A DNA stretch of 64,000 bases, taken from the NCBI RefSeq assembly GCF_015476235.1, contig NZ_CP064338.1:1736001-1800000 (forward strand), written 5' to 3'. The notes beneath the pieces are model-generated. The model ran no database searches. It had not been told where the DNA came from and worked only from the letters and a program-made list of their open reading frames with translations. A program made the position numbers and the translations under genes. The stretch's first letter is position 1. The number at the start of each line of letters is the position of its first letter. Positions 21,378 to 31,873 of this stretch are shown here, piece after piece. Origin of the DNA: Caldimonas thermodepolymerans. GTDB lineage: Bacteria; Pseudomonadota; Gammaproteobacteria; Burkholderiales; Burkholderiaceae_C.

Positions 21378-22493
21378 ATGAAGGAGACTTCCACGATCAC
21401 GCTCCACTCCGGCGGCCACGTGCTGTACCACCTCGCGGGCGACGTCGGCGTCATCACCCTGAACCGGGCGCAGGCGCTGCACGCCCTGTCGCTGGCGATG
21501 ATCCGCGACCTCACCGCGATCCTGCGCGCCTGGCGCGACGACCCGGCAGTCAAGGCCGTGTTCGTGCGCAGCGCGCTCCAGGAGGGCAAGAGCGTGGCGT
21601 TCTGCGCGGGCGGCGACATCCGCTTCTTCCACCAGGCGGCGCTGGCCGGCAACCCGCAGCTGGACGACTTCTTCACCGAGGAATACGCGCTCAACCACCT
21701 GATCCACACCTATCCCAAGCCCTACATCGCCTGGATGGACGGCATCGTGATGGGCGGCGGCATGGGCATCAGCCAGGGGGCGAGGCTGCGCATCGTCACC
21801 GAGCGCACGAAGATGGCCATGCCCGAGACCAACATCGGGCTGTTCCCCGACGTGGGCGGCGGCTGGTTCCTGTCGCGCTGCCCGGGGCACGTGGGCGAGT
21901 ACCTGGCGCTGACCGGGCAGGTGATCGGCGCGGGCGACGCGATCGCCTGGGGGCTGGCCGACGGCTACGCGCCTTCGGACGCGCTCGGGTCCTTCGAGGC
22001 GGCCATCGCCGCCGGCCATGCCAGCGACGCCGACGTGCTGCGCGACCTGCGCGGGCGCCTGCAGTCTGCACCGGCGCCGGTGCTGGCCGCGCAGCGGGCC
22101 GCCATCGACCGCCATTTCGCCGCGCCCGACGTGGCCGCGATCATGGCCTCGCTGCAGCTGGACGACAGCGCCTGGGCGCAGGAGACGCTCGCCGCACTGC
22201 GCAAGCGCTCGCCGCTGATGATGTGCGTGACGCTGGAACAGGTCCGCCGCGCGCGCTCGATGAGCCTGGCAGACGACCTGCGCATGGAGCGCGACCTGGT
22301 GCGCAACTGCTTCGCGCTGCGCCCGGGGGCGGCCAGCGAGACGGTCGAGGGCATCCGTGCGCTGGCGGTCGACAAGGACCACCAGCCGCGCTGGAACCCG
22401 GCCAGCGTCGAGGCCGTGACGCCCGAGATGGTCCAGCAGTTCTTCCGCAGCCCCTGGCCGCGCCACGCCCATCCGCTGCGCGACCTGGCCTGA
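21378..22493 (+). CDS. Enoyl-CoA hydratase/isomerase family, 3-hydroxyisobutyryl-CoA hydrolase type
   Basis: Crotonase-fold protein of 371 residues, about 100 longer than a simple enoyl-CoA hydratase, which fits the HIBYL-CoA hydrolase subgroup of valine degradation. Oxyanion-hole motifs are FCAGGDIRFF and DGIVMGGGMGISQGARLR. The subgroup-typical MPETNIGLFPDVGGGWFLSR stretch provides the catalytic Glu, and the C-terminal domain contains DLRMERDLVRNC. The start ATG 21378 follows a weak site. No other valine-degradation gene is adjacent, so the physiological substrate is inferred. Confidence 0.85.
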   Translation: MKETSTITLHSGGHVLYHLAGDVGVITLNRAQALHALSLAMIRDLTAILRAWRDDPAVKAVFVRSALQEGKSVAFCAGGDIRFFHQAALAGNPQLDDFFTEEYALNHLIHTYPKPYIAWMDGIVMGGGMGISQGARLRIVTERTKMAMPETNIGLFPDVGGGWFLSRCPGHVGEYLALTGQVIGAGDAIAWGLADGYAPSDALGSFEAAIAAGHASDADVLRDLRGRLQSAPAPVLAAQRAAIDRHFAAPDVAAIMASLQLDDSAWAQETLAALRKRSPLMMCVTLEQVRRARSMSLADDLRMERDLVRNCFALRPGAASETVEGIRALAVDKDHQPRWNPASVEAVTPEMVQQFFRSPWPRHAHPLRDLA

Positions 22494-22500
22494 CACTTCG

Positions 22501-23496
<996 letters not shown>

Positions 23497-23499
23497 GGT

Positions 23500-24432
23500 T
23501 CAGGCCCGCGGGCGCTCGGGCCACGTGGCCAGCATCACCCCGGTCAAGGCCAGCACGAAGGCGGCCGCGTGGGCGAGGCTGAACTGCTCGCCCAGGAAGA
23601 TCACGCCCACCGCCGCGGCGCTGACCGGCAGCATCACGGTGAACACGCCGGCCCGGGCCGCGGGCACGTGGCGCAGCGCACTCATCCACAGCCAGACGGT
23701 GATCATGCTCGCGGCCAGCGAGTAGAACACCAGCAGGACCCAGTGCCCGGCACCGATGGCGGAGAAGTCGAACTGCGCGGCCAGGTACAGCCCGAACGGC
23801 GTCATCAGCACCCAGCCCCACAGGTTCACCAGCGCGCTGATGCGCTTGGCCGAGACGTTGGCGGTCAGCTTCTTGCCGATCACCACGTAGCTGGCTTCGC
23901 AGCAGACGGCGGCAAACAGCAGCAGGTTGCCGAGCAGGGCCTTCAGCCCGCCGGCGCTGCCGCTGTCGTCGTTCCAGGACTTGGCGGCCGACAGCAGCGC
24001 GATGCCGCCCACCGCGCAGGCGATGCCCAGCTTCACGCGCGGGGAGATGCGCTCGCGCAGCACCAGCCAGGACAGCACCGCCACGGCGGCAGGAATCGCG
24101 GCCATGATGACCCCGGCCGCGAGCGCGGAGGTGAGCGACACCCCGAACAGCATGCACACCGAGAACAGGAAGTTGCCGAAGAACGATTCCCAGAACAGCA
24201 GCCGGCGGTCGTGCGGGCGCAGCGGCGCCTCGCCCGGCTGGCGCCGGACCCAGCCGGCCATCGCGACGGCAGCGATGCCGAAGCGCAGCCAGCCGAGCAG
24301 CATCACGGGAAACAGTGCGACCAGCACCTTGGACAGCGCGACGTAGCTGCCGACCAGGGTCATGCTCAGGGCGAGGCAGGCGTAGGCGAGGGCGGGTGGA
24401 CGGGACTGCAAGGGCTCGACTCGGGCAGACAA
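23500..24432 (-). CDS. EamA/DMT-superfamily membrane transporter
   Basis: A second EamA exporter-like protein, 310 residues and ten predicted segments, unrelated in close detail to the one at 20.4 kb. The first helix is LALSMTLVGSYVALSKVL. The two EamA repeats span about 15-150 and 170-305. The start used is a TTG at 24432, chosen because no ATG lies early enough to retain the first helix; no strong ribosome site supports it. The substrate is unknown. Confidence 0.82.
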   Translation of the reverse strand: MSARVEPLQSRPPALAYACLALSMTLVGSYVALSKVLVALFPVMLLGWLRFGIAAVAMAGWVRRQPGEAPLRPHDRRLLFWESFFGNFLFSVCMLFGVSLTSALAAGVIMAAIPAAVAVLSWLVLRERISPRVKLGIACAVGGIALLSAAKSWNDDSGSAGGLKALLGNLLLFAAVCCEASYVVIGKKLTANVSAKRISALVNLWGWVLMTPFGLYLAAQFDFSAIGAGHWVLLVFYSLAASMITVWLWMSALRHVPAARAGVFTVMLPVSAAAVGVIFLGEQFSLAHAAAFVLALTGVMLATWPERPRA

Positions 24433-24557
24433 TGAAACACGACGGCGGCACCCGGTGGGGGCCGCCGTGCATCATGCCGAAATTGCGCGGATCGTGCGGG
24501 ACGCCGGCGCGGCGGCCGTCATCGCGGGGCCGCCGCACCGCGGGCGCGTGCCTGGGC

Positions 24558-25868
24558 TCAGGCGGCGCGCTTCAGCGCGTCGGCCAGGGTGCCGACGATC
24601 TGGTCGATGTGGCTCTTCTCGATGATCAGCGGCGGCGACAGCGCGATGATGTCGCCGGTGACGCGGATCAGCACGCCGCGCTCCCAGCAGTCGAGGAACA
24701 CCGAGAACGCCCGCTTGCCCGGCTCGCCCGGCAGCGGCTCGAGCTCGATGCCGCCCACCAGGCCGATGTTGCGCACGTCGATCACGTGCGGCAGGCCCTT
24801 GAGCGAGTGCACCGCATCGGCGAAGTACTCGGCCAGCTCGCCCTGGCCGCGCGTGAGCAGCTGTTCTTCCTCGTAGGTGTCCAGCGTGCCGAGTGCCGCC
24901 GCGCAGGCCAGCGGGTGGGCCGAGTAGGTGTAGCCGTGGAAGAACTCGATCAGGTGCTCCGGCCCGTTCATGAAGGCGTCGTGGATCTCCTGCTTCACGA
25001 ACACCGCGCCCATCGGCACGCAGCCGTTGGTGATGCCCTTGGCCACCGTCATCAGGTCCGGCGTCACGCCGAAGTGCGACGCGGCGAACGGCGCGCCGAG
25101 CCGCCCGAAGCCGGTGATGACCTCGTCGAAGATCAGCAGGATGCCGTGCTTGTCGCAGATCTCGCGCAGCCGCTGCAGGTAGCCCTTGGGCGGCACCAGC
25201 ACGCCGGTGGAGCCCGCCACCGGCTCGACGATCACCGCGGCGATCGTCGAGGCGTCGTGCAGCGCGATGACGCGCTCGAGGTCGTCGGCGAACTCCGCGC
25301 CGTACTCCGGCTGGCCGCGCGAGAAGGCGTTGCGCTGCAGGTCGTGGGTGTGGCGGATGTGGTCGACGCCGGCCAGCAGCGTGCCGAACATCTTGCGGTT
25401 GGCGACGATGCCGCCGACCGAGATGCCACCGAAGTTGACCCCGTGGTAGCCGCGCTCGCGCCCGATCAGGCGGGTGCGCTGGCCCTCGCCGCGCACGCGG
25501 TGGTAGGCAATGGCCATCTTGAGCGCGGTCTCGACCGACTCGGAGCCCGAGTTCGTGTAGAAGACCTTGTCCAGCCCCGGCGGCGTCAGTTTCACCAGCC
25601 GCTCGGCCAGCTCGAAGGCCTTCGGGTGGCCCATCTGGAACGGCGGCGCGTAGTCCAGCTCGCCGGCCTGCTGGCGGATCGCCTCGACGATCTTCGGTCG
25701 CGCGTGGCCGGCGTTGACGCACCACAGCCCGGCGATGCCGTCGAGCACCTGCCGGCCGTCGGGCGTCCAGAAGTGCATGCCTTCGGCGCGCGCCAACAGG
25801 CGCGGCGACTTCTTGAACTGGCGGTTGGCCGTGAACGGCATCCAGTAGGCGTCGAGGTCTTGGTACAT
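24558..25868 (-). CDS. Class III omega-amino acid:pyruvate-type aminotransferase
   Basis: PLP fold-type I, class III transaminase of 436 residues moving an amino group from an omega-amino acid (beta-alanine-like) or amine to pyruvate. It starts with DAYWMPFTANRQFKKSPRLL, typical of beta-alanine/pyruvate transaminases. FYTNSGSESVETALK binds the PLP phosphate, IFDEVITGFGRLG holds the cofactor Asp, and the Schiff-base Lys is at 277 in VAKGITNGCVPMG. It is divergent from an Lrp/AsnC regulator 165 nt away, which probably controls it. Confidence 0.9.
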   Translation of the reverse strand: MYQDLDAYWMPFTANRQFKKSPRLLARAEGMHFWTPDGRQVLDGIAGLWCVNAGHARPKIVEAIRQQAGELDYAPPFQMGHPKAFELAERLVKLTPPGLDKVFYTNSGSESVETALKMAIAYHRVRGEGQRTRLIGRERGYHGVNFGGISVGGIVANRKMFGTLLAGVDHIRHTHDLQRNAFSRGQPEYGAEFADDLERVIALHDASTIAAVIVEPVAGSTGVLVPPKGYLQRLREICDKHGILLIFDEVITGFGRLGAPFAASHFGVTPDLMTVAKGITNGCVPMGAVFVKQEIHDAFMNGPEHLIEFFHGYTYSAHPLACAAALGTLDTYEEEQLLTRGQGELAEYFADAVHSLKGLPHVIDVRNIGLVGGIELEPLPGEPGKRAFSVFLDCWERGVLIRVTGDIIALSPPLIIEKSHIDQIVGTLADALKRAA

Positions 25869-25950
25869 GGCGGGCTGGAGCGAGGAGTGGAAGGAAAGGA
25901 CGCGGCCACGGGCCCGTCCCGCTGTGCAGGATCAGTCTAGACCTGCGGGG

Positions 25951-25967
25951 GCGCAATAGGGTTGCGC
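25951..25967. promoter_or_regulatory. Candidate Lrp/AsnC-type operator
   Basis: GCGCAA-TAGGG-TTGCGC, a perfect 6-bp inverted repeat with a 5-nt spacer, lies in the divergent region between the aminotransferase and the Lrp-type regulator. Its symmetric form and AT-rich centre suit a dimeric regulator of that family. Confidence 0.5.
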
Positions 25968-26033
25968 ACTGATGGGGCAGCTGCCCGCATCATTGGCATA
26001 AGATGCGAAGCACAAGCTGGCAAAGAGAACGAA

Positions 26034-26513
26034 ATGCGAAATCCGAAGGCCGACGTGGAGCTGGATGCGATCGACCGGGCGATCCTGAACGAGCTGCAGC
26101 AGGACGGGCGGCTGTCCAACGTCGAGCTGGCGCAGCGCGTGCACCTGTCCCCGTCGGCCTGCCTGCGGCGGGTCAAGCTGCTCGAGGACGGCGGCGTCAT
26201 CGAGCGCTACGTGGCGCTGCTCAACGCCAAGTCCGTCGGCCAGCCCGGCGTCTCGTTCACCGTGGTGAACGTCGAGCGCACCACGCCCGAGGCCCTGCGC
26301 GCCTTCGAGCAGGCGGTGCGCGACGAGCCGCGCATCCTGGATTGCTATTACGTGGCCGGCGGCAACGACTACCTGCTGCGCTTCAGCTACCGCGACGCGG
26401 ACGACCTGGAGCGCTTCCACGCCGAGGTGCTGTCGCGCCTGCCGGGCGTGGTGCGGCTGAATTCGATGCTGGTGCTGCGCGCGGTCAAGCGCACCACGGC
26501 CCTGCCGGTCTGA
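26034..26513 (+). CDS. Lrp/AsnC family transcriptional regulator
   Basis: A 159-residue feast/famine regulator. Residues about 10-65 form the HTH (LDAIDRAILNELQQDGRLSN, then VELAQRVHLSPSACLRRVKLLE). Residues about 75-150 form the ligand-binding RAM domain, with DCYYVAGGNDYLLRF typical of the family. ATG 26034 was preferred to an in-frame upstream start at 25962 because the latter lies inside the palindrome and lacks conserved sequence. It is divergent from the aminotransferase, the likely target. Confidence 0.9.
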   Translation: MRNPKADVELDAIDRAILNELQQDGRLSNVELAQRVHLSPSACLRRVKLLEDGGVIERYVALLNAKSVGQPGVSFTVVNVERTTPEALRAFEQAVRDEPRILDCYYVAGGNDYLLRFSYRDADDLERFHAEVLSRLPGVVRLNSMLVLRAVKRTTALPV

Positions 26514-26714
26514 GGTCCCCTGGGGGCGTGAAGGCACGCCGGGACGGTGTTGCGGGGCCCTGCGAGGGCGGTTTTTCCGTATTTTGAAAGTTCGGTTCCG
26601 CATCGTGGAATCGCTTCATGCTGCGCCGCCGCAATTTCTTTCATTGTGGGAAAAAGCGTTGCGTATCGCGGAACGAGTGACTTAACCCATTGATTTTTCG
26701 GAGAAAATTTTTTG

Positions 26715-26728
26715 GTCTTGTATAAGAC
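26715..26728 (+). promoter_or_regulatory. Palindrome upstream of aceA, candidate operator
   Basis: GTCTTGTATAAGAC (26715-26728) is an inverted repeat with six of seven symmetric pairs, overlapping a TATAAG that could serve as -10. It lies 85 nt before aceA in an AT-rich patch (GAGAAAATTTTTTGG) that stands out from the GC-rich surroundings. The rest of the 299-nt gap shows no gene. Confidence 0.45.
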
Positions 26729-26812
26729 ATAAGGCCGCCCAAAGCGGCGGTCGGTTCGTAAGCTTTGCTCCAACTTCACTGCGTTTTTCGTCTTGTCGAT
26801 TGGAGGTCCCTG

Positions 26813-28111
<1,299 letters not shown>

Positions 28112-28198
28112 CCGTCTCCGGGACGGGGTCGCGAGCCACGGCCCCGTCCAGGGTGTGTGAGTGAGTGTGAGGCTCCAACTGCATCGCGCGATGCTTTG

Positions 28199-28222
28199 GC
28201 CCGGCACCTGCCGGGCATTTTT
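28199..28222 (+). terminator. Intrinsic terminator of aceA
   Basis: A 7-bp stem GCCCGGC/GCCGGGC (28199-28205 with 28210-28216) with an ACCT loop runs into ATTTTTG. It lies about 90 nt after aceA and directly before the thrS leader. Confidence 0.85.
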
Positions 28223-28235
28223 GCTTGGGCTGCGG

Positions 28236-28241
28236 TAGAAT
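28236..28241 (+). promoter_or_regulatory. Probable -10 element of the thrS transcript
   Basis: TAGAAT lies 45 nt before the leader peptide start. No good -35 is seen at 17 nt upstream (GGGCAT), so the assignment rests on the -10 and on the position between the aceA terminator and the leader peptide. Confidence 0.4.
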
Positions 28242-28285
28242 CGGGCTGTCTTGAACCAGCAAGAGCGAGAAAGGCACGACGGGTT

Positions 28286-28327
28286 ATGACACCGCGAACT
28301 ACGACCACCACCTTCATCGAGGTCTAG
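28286..28327 (+). CDS. Threonine-rich leader peptide of thrS
   Basis: A 13-residue reading frame MTPRTTTTTFIEV that starts with ATG after an A/G-rich stretch (GAGCGAGAAAGG, about 10-20 nt upstream) and ends with TAG. Six of 13 residues are Thr, five of them consecutive (ACT ACG ACC ACC ACC). It is followed by overlapping hairpins and a terminator before threonyl-tRNA synthetase. This is the classic layout for control by ribosome stalling at Thr codons when charged tRNA-Thr is scarce. It is too short to be found by ordinary gene callers. Confidence 0.82.
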   Translation: MTPRTTTTTFIEV

Positions 28328-28330
28328 TCG

Positions 28331-28406
28331 GTCGGCCGCGGCTTCCGCTTGTCTTTTCTCTCCCTGTACGACACAAGGCGCGGCGACCCCCGCGCTTTTT
28401 TGTTTT
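28331..28406 (+). promoter_or_regulatory. Transcription attenuator of thrS
   Basis: Terminator: stem GCGCGG/CCGCGC (28378-28383 with 28390-28395), 6-nt loop, followed by TTTTTTGTTTT (28396-28406). Competing antiterminator: GTCG-CCGCG at 28331-28340 (one bulged G) can pair with CGCGGCGAC at 28379-28387, destroying the terminator stem. The upstream strand lies just after the leader peptide stop codon. It can also be masked by leader-peptide sequence (CCGCG 28292-28296 with CGCGG 28337-28341), giving a 1:2, 2:3, 3:4 scheme. Confidence 0.75.
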
Positions 28407-28442
28407 CTGCAGCCCGGCGGAGGCTGCTTCTGAGAGGTTCAC

Positions 28443-30362
28443 ATGGTTTCAGTTCAGTTGCCTGACGGATCCCGGCGGGAGTTCCCCGGTCCGGTGACGG
28501 TGGCGGAGGTCGCCGCCTCGATCGGCCCCGGCCTGGCCAAGGCCGCCATCGCAGGACGGGTGGGGCAGGGCGACCAGGCCCGGGTGGTCGACACCAGCTA
28601 CCGCATCGAGCAGGACACGTCGCTGGCCATCCTGACCGACAGGGATCCGGAAGGGCTGGAGGTGATCCGCCACTCGACGGCCCACCTGCTGGCGTATGCG
28701 GTCAAGGAACTGTTCCCGGAGGCCCAGGTCACGATCGGCCCGGTGATCGAGAACGGCTTCTACTACGACTTCTCGTACAAGCGTCCCTTCACGCCGGAAG
28801 ATCTCCAGGCCATCGAGAAGAAGATGGCCGAGCTGGCCAGGAAGGACGAGAAGGTCGAGCGCAAGGTCGTGCCGCGCGACGAGGCCGTCGCGTATTTCAA
28901 GAGCATCGGCGAACACTACAAGGCCGAGATCATCCAGAGCATCCCGGCCGACGAGGAGGTCTCGCTCTACAGCGAGGGCAACTTCACCGACCTGTGCCGT
29001 GGCCCGCACGTGCCGAGCACCGGCAAGCTCAAGCACTTCAAGCTGATGAAGGTGGCCGGCGCCTACTGGCGCGGCGACCACCGCAACGAACAGCTGCAGC
29101 GCATCTACGGCACGGCCTGGGCCACCAAGGACGAGCTGAACCAGTACCTGCACATGCTGGAAGAGGCCGAGAAGCGCGACCACCGCAAGCTCGGCCGCGA
29201 GCTGGGCCTGTTCCACATCGACGAGCATTCCCCGGGCACGGTGTTCTGGCATCCCAAAGGCTGGGCGGTCTGGCAGGTGGTCGAGCAGTACATGCGCGCG
29301 GTCTACCGCGACAACGGCTACCTGGAGGTCAAGGGCCCGCAGATCCTCGACAAGACCCTGTGGGAGAAGACCGGCCACTGGGACAAGTACCGGGAGAACA
29401 TGTTCATCACCGAGAGCGAGAAGCGCGACTACGCGCTCAAGCCGATGAACTGCCCGGGGCACATCCTGATCTTCAAGCAGGGCATCAAGAGCTACCGCGA
29501 CCTGCCGCTGCGCTACGGCGAGTTCGGCCAGTGCCACCGCAACGAGCCCACCGGCGGCCTGCACGGCATCATGCGGGTGCGCGGCTTCACGCAGGACGAC
29601 GGCCACATCTTCTGCACCGAGGACCAGATCCTCGACGAGTGCGTGGCCTACACCGCGCTGCTGCAGAAGGTCTACCGGGACTTCGGCTTCAACGAGATCA
29701 TCTACAAGGTCGCCACGCGCCCCGAGGCGCGCATTGGCTCCGACGAGATCTGGGACAAGGCCGAGCACGCGCTGATGGAGAGCCTGCGCCGCGCCGGTTG
29801 CGACTTCGTCATCGCCCCGGGCGACGGCGCCTTCTACGGGCCGAAGATCGAGTACACGCTCAAGGACGCGCTGGGCCGCCAGTGGCAGTGCGGCACGATC
29901 CAGGTCGATTTCTCGATGCCTCAGCGCCTGGAGGCCGAATACGTGGCCGAGGACGGCTCGCGCAAGACGCCCGTGATGCTGCACCGCGCCATCGTCGGCA
30001 GCCTGGAGCGCTTCATCGGCATCCTGATCGAGCAATACGCCGGCGCGCTGCCGGTCTGGCTCGCGCCGGTGCAGGCGGTGGTGCTCAATATCACCGATGC
30101 GCAGGCGGATTACGCCACGGACGTGGCCAAATCGCTGCAAAAACAAGGACTTAGAGTCGAATCCGATTTGCGCAACGAAAAAATCACGTATAAAATCCGC
30201 GAGCACTCGTTGCAGAAGGTTCCCTACATCCTTGTCGTTGGCGACAAGGAGAAGGCTGCGGGAGCCGTTGCGGTGCGCGCCCGGGGCAACCAAGACCTGG
30301 GTGTGATGTCACTCGACACCTTCTCCCAGAAGATTGCAGGCGACATTGCCCAGAAGGCTTGA
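28443..30362 (+). CDS. thrS: Threonine-tRNA ligase
   Basis: Class II synthetase charging tRNA-Thr. The 639 residues contain the TGS domain (1-62), the editing domain (about 65-225, with [11 protein letters not shown] and the later [10 protein letters not shown]), the class II core (about 245-535; [13 protein letters not shown] carries a zinc-ligand Cys, and [14 protein letters not shown] is motif 2) and the anticodon-binding domain. It is controlled by the attenuator just upstream. It heads the thrS-infC-rpmI-rplT cluster. Confidence 0.98.
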   Translation: MVSVQLPDGSRREFPGPVTVAEVAASIGPGLAKAAIAGRVGQGDQARVVDTSYRIEQDTSLAILTDRDPEGLEVIRHSTAHLLAYAVKELFPEAQVTIGPVIENGFYYDFSYKRPFTPEDLQAIEKKMAELARKDEKVERKVVPRDEAVAYFKSIGEHYKAEIIQSIPADEEVSLYSEGNFTDLCRGPHVPSTGKLKHFKLMKVAGAYWRGDHRNEQLQRIYGTAWATKDELNQYLHMLEEAEKRDHRKLGRELGLFHIDEHSPGTVFWHPKGWAVWQVVEQYMRAVYRDNGYLEVKGPQILDKTLWEKTGHWDKYRENMFITESEKRDYALKPMNCPGHILIFKQGIKSYRDLPLRYGEFGQCHRNEPTGGLHGIMRVRGFTQDDGHIFCTEDQILDECVAYTALLQKVYRDFGFNEIIYKVATRPEARIGSDEIWDKAEHALMESLRRAGCDFVIAPGDGAFYGPKIEYTLKDALGRQWQCGTIQVDFSMPQRLEAEYVAEDGSRKTPVMLHRAIVGSLERFIGILIEQYAGALPVWLAPVQAVVLNITDAQADYATDVAKSLQKQGLRVESDLRNEKITYKIREHSLQKVPYILVVGDKEKAAGAVAVRARGNQDLGVMSLDTFSQKIAGDIAQKA

Positions 30363-30446
30363 GCGACGGCGGCCGGTCGGCCGCCAGGCCTCGGTCGTGG
30401 CGCGTGTGTTTGTGTGTTGGGGCAGGACCCCGGAAGGATCATAGCC

Positions 30447-30995
30447 ATCGCTACTTTCATGGATCGGCGCACTCCGAACGTGGAGCGCAAGCATCGACTG
30501 AACCGGGAGATCACCGCGCCGGAAGTCCGGCTGAACGGTCCGGACAACGAGCCCCTCGGCATCGTGAGCCTGCAGGAGGCCTTGCGTCTGGCCGGCGAGT
30601 ACGACGTGGATCTCGTCGAGATTGCGCCTACGGCCAATCCGCCGGTGTGCCGGTTGATGGACTATGGCAAGTTCAAGTACCAGGAGCAGAAGCGCGCTGC
30701 CGAAGCCAAGGCCAAGCAGCACGTCATCGACATCAAGGAAGTGAAGTTCCGTCCGGGCACGGACGAGGGCGACTACCAGATCAAGCTGCGCAACCTGCGC
30801 CGCTTCCTTGAGGATGGCGACAAGGGCAAGGTGACCCTGCGCTTCCGCGGCCGGGAAATCACCCACCAGGAGATCGGCATGCGCCTCCTGGAGCGGGTGC
30901 GCGATGACCTCGCCGACATCAGCGTGGTCGAGCACATGCCGAAACTCGAGGGCCGCCAGATGGTCATGGTGCTGGCGCCCAAGAAGAAGAAATAA
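30447..30995 (+). CDS. infC: Translation initiation factor IF-3, AUC start
   Basis: Controls start-codon selection and subunit dissociation. The 182-residue protein ([20 protein letters not shown] at the start; [16 protein letters not shown]; a basic C-terminus [17 protein letters not shown]) is complete. The best start is the non-AUG codon ATC at 30447, 8 nt after GGAAGGA (30432-30438). The ATG at 30459 lies too far from that site (20 nt) and would cut a conserved head. An ATA at 30441 is too close. Rare start codons are known for infC because IF-3 discriminates against them and so limits its own synthesis. Confidence 0.9.
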   Translation: MATFMDRRTPNVERKHRLNREITAPEVRLNGPDNEPLGIVSLQEALRLAGEYDVDLVEIAPTANPPVCRLMDYGKFKYQEQKRAAEAKAKQHVIDIKEVKFRPGTDEGDYQIKLRNLRRFLEDGDKGKVTLRFRGREITHQEIGMRLLERVRDDLADISVVEHMPKLEGRQMVMVLAPKKKK

Positions 30996-31119
30996 GGCTC
31001 CTGCGGGAGCCGACACCTGCCGCCGGTCTGGTCGCCGACGGCGGGGCCAAGTGGCCCGGGGCCAGCAAGACCGCGAAAGGTTCGCGGCGCCTCACGGGCA
31101 CAACGAAGAAGGAGCAGTC

Positions 31120-31323
31120 ATGCCCAAAATGAAGACCAAGAAGAGCGCGGCCAAGCGGTTCCGCGTTCGTCCGGGTGGCACCGTCAAGCGCGGTCAGGCC
31201 TACAAGCGCCACATCCTCACCAAGAAGTCCACGACGCGCAAGCGCCACCTGCGGGGCGCGGCCAACGTGCATGACTCCAACCTGAACCAGATCGCCCAGA
31301 TGATGCCCTTCGCGGGCCTGTAA
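31120..31323 (+). CDS. rpmI: 50S ribosomal protein L35
   Basis: A small basic protein of 67 residues ([20 protein letters not shown] at the start), complete and typical. GAAGGAG precedes the ATG. The 124 nt between infC and rpmI contain a GGCTCC-TGCG-GGAGCC hairpin (30996-31011) and other GC-rich structure, a location where L20-mediated control acts in other proteobacteria; no clear L20 mimic could be assigned by eye. Confidence 0.97.
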   Translation: MPKMKTKKSAAKRFRVRPGGTVKRGQAYKRHILTKKSTTRKRHLRGAANVHDSNLNQIAQMMPFAGL

Positions 31324-31361
31324 GCATCGGTTCGAACGTCAACGGTTGAAGGAGAAAAGAC

Positions 31362-31721
31362 ATGCCTCGCGTCAAACGTGGTGTTACCGCCCGCGCCCGT
31401 CACAAGAAGGTGCTGGCCCTGGCCAAGGGTTTCCGCGGCCGCCGCAAGAACGTATTCCGCGTCGCCAAGCAGGCGGTGATGAAGGCGGGCCAGTACGCCT
31501 ATCGTGACCGCCGTGCCAAGAAGCGTGAGTTCCGCCGTCTCTGGATCGCCCGTATCAACGCCGCGGTCCGTGAGCAGGGCATCACCTACAGCAAGTTCAT
31601 GAACGGCCTGAAGAAGGCTGCCATCGCCATCGACCGCAAGGTGCTGGCGGACTTGGCCGTGAACGACCCGGCTGCCTTCGGCAGCATCGTTGCAAAGGTG
31701 AAGGCTCAACTCGCTGCTTGA
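31362..31721 (+). CDS. rplT: 50S ribosomal protein L20
   Basis: A basic 119-residue rRNA-binding assembly protein starting [20 protein letters not shown], with the conserved [20 protein letters not shown]. It follows rpmI by 38 nt with GAAGGAG before the ATG. Family members repress their own operon; that is knowledge of the family, not seen here. Confidence 0.98.
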   Translation: MPRVKRGVTARARHKKVLALAKGFRGRRKNVFRVAKQAVMKAGQYAYRDRRAKKREFRRLWIARINAAVREQGITYSKFMNGLKKAAIAIDRKVLADLAVNDPAAFGSIVAKVKAQLAA

Positions 31722-31798
31722 TCGTCGTGAGGGCGTCCGGGCCTGAACACCCGGCGCCCGACCCTCACAATGCCCCCGGGAGACCGGGGCAGCAGTCC

Positions 31799-31826
31799 AA
31801 GGCCGACACCTGGTGCGGCCTTTTTT
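31799..31826 (+). terminator. Intrinsic terminator between rplT and pheS
   Basis: AAGGCCG (31799-31805) pairs with CGGCCTT (31816-31822), extended inside by CAC/GTG with one bulged A, then TTTTTT overlapping the stem end. It lies 48 nt before pheS, so some read-through or a promoter in this gap must feed pheS. No Phe-rich leader peptide was found. Confidence 0.82.
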
Positions 31827-31873
31827 ATTTGATCGTTACCAGCGCGACCCCCGGGCCGCGCCGACCGAACAGC

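Noticed and set aside
31722-31873. Phe-rich leader peptide before pheS
   Set aside because: A terminator hairpin is present, but no short frame with a run of Phe codons and no competing antiterminator could be drawn. Called an ordinary rplT terminator.
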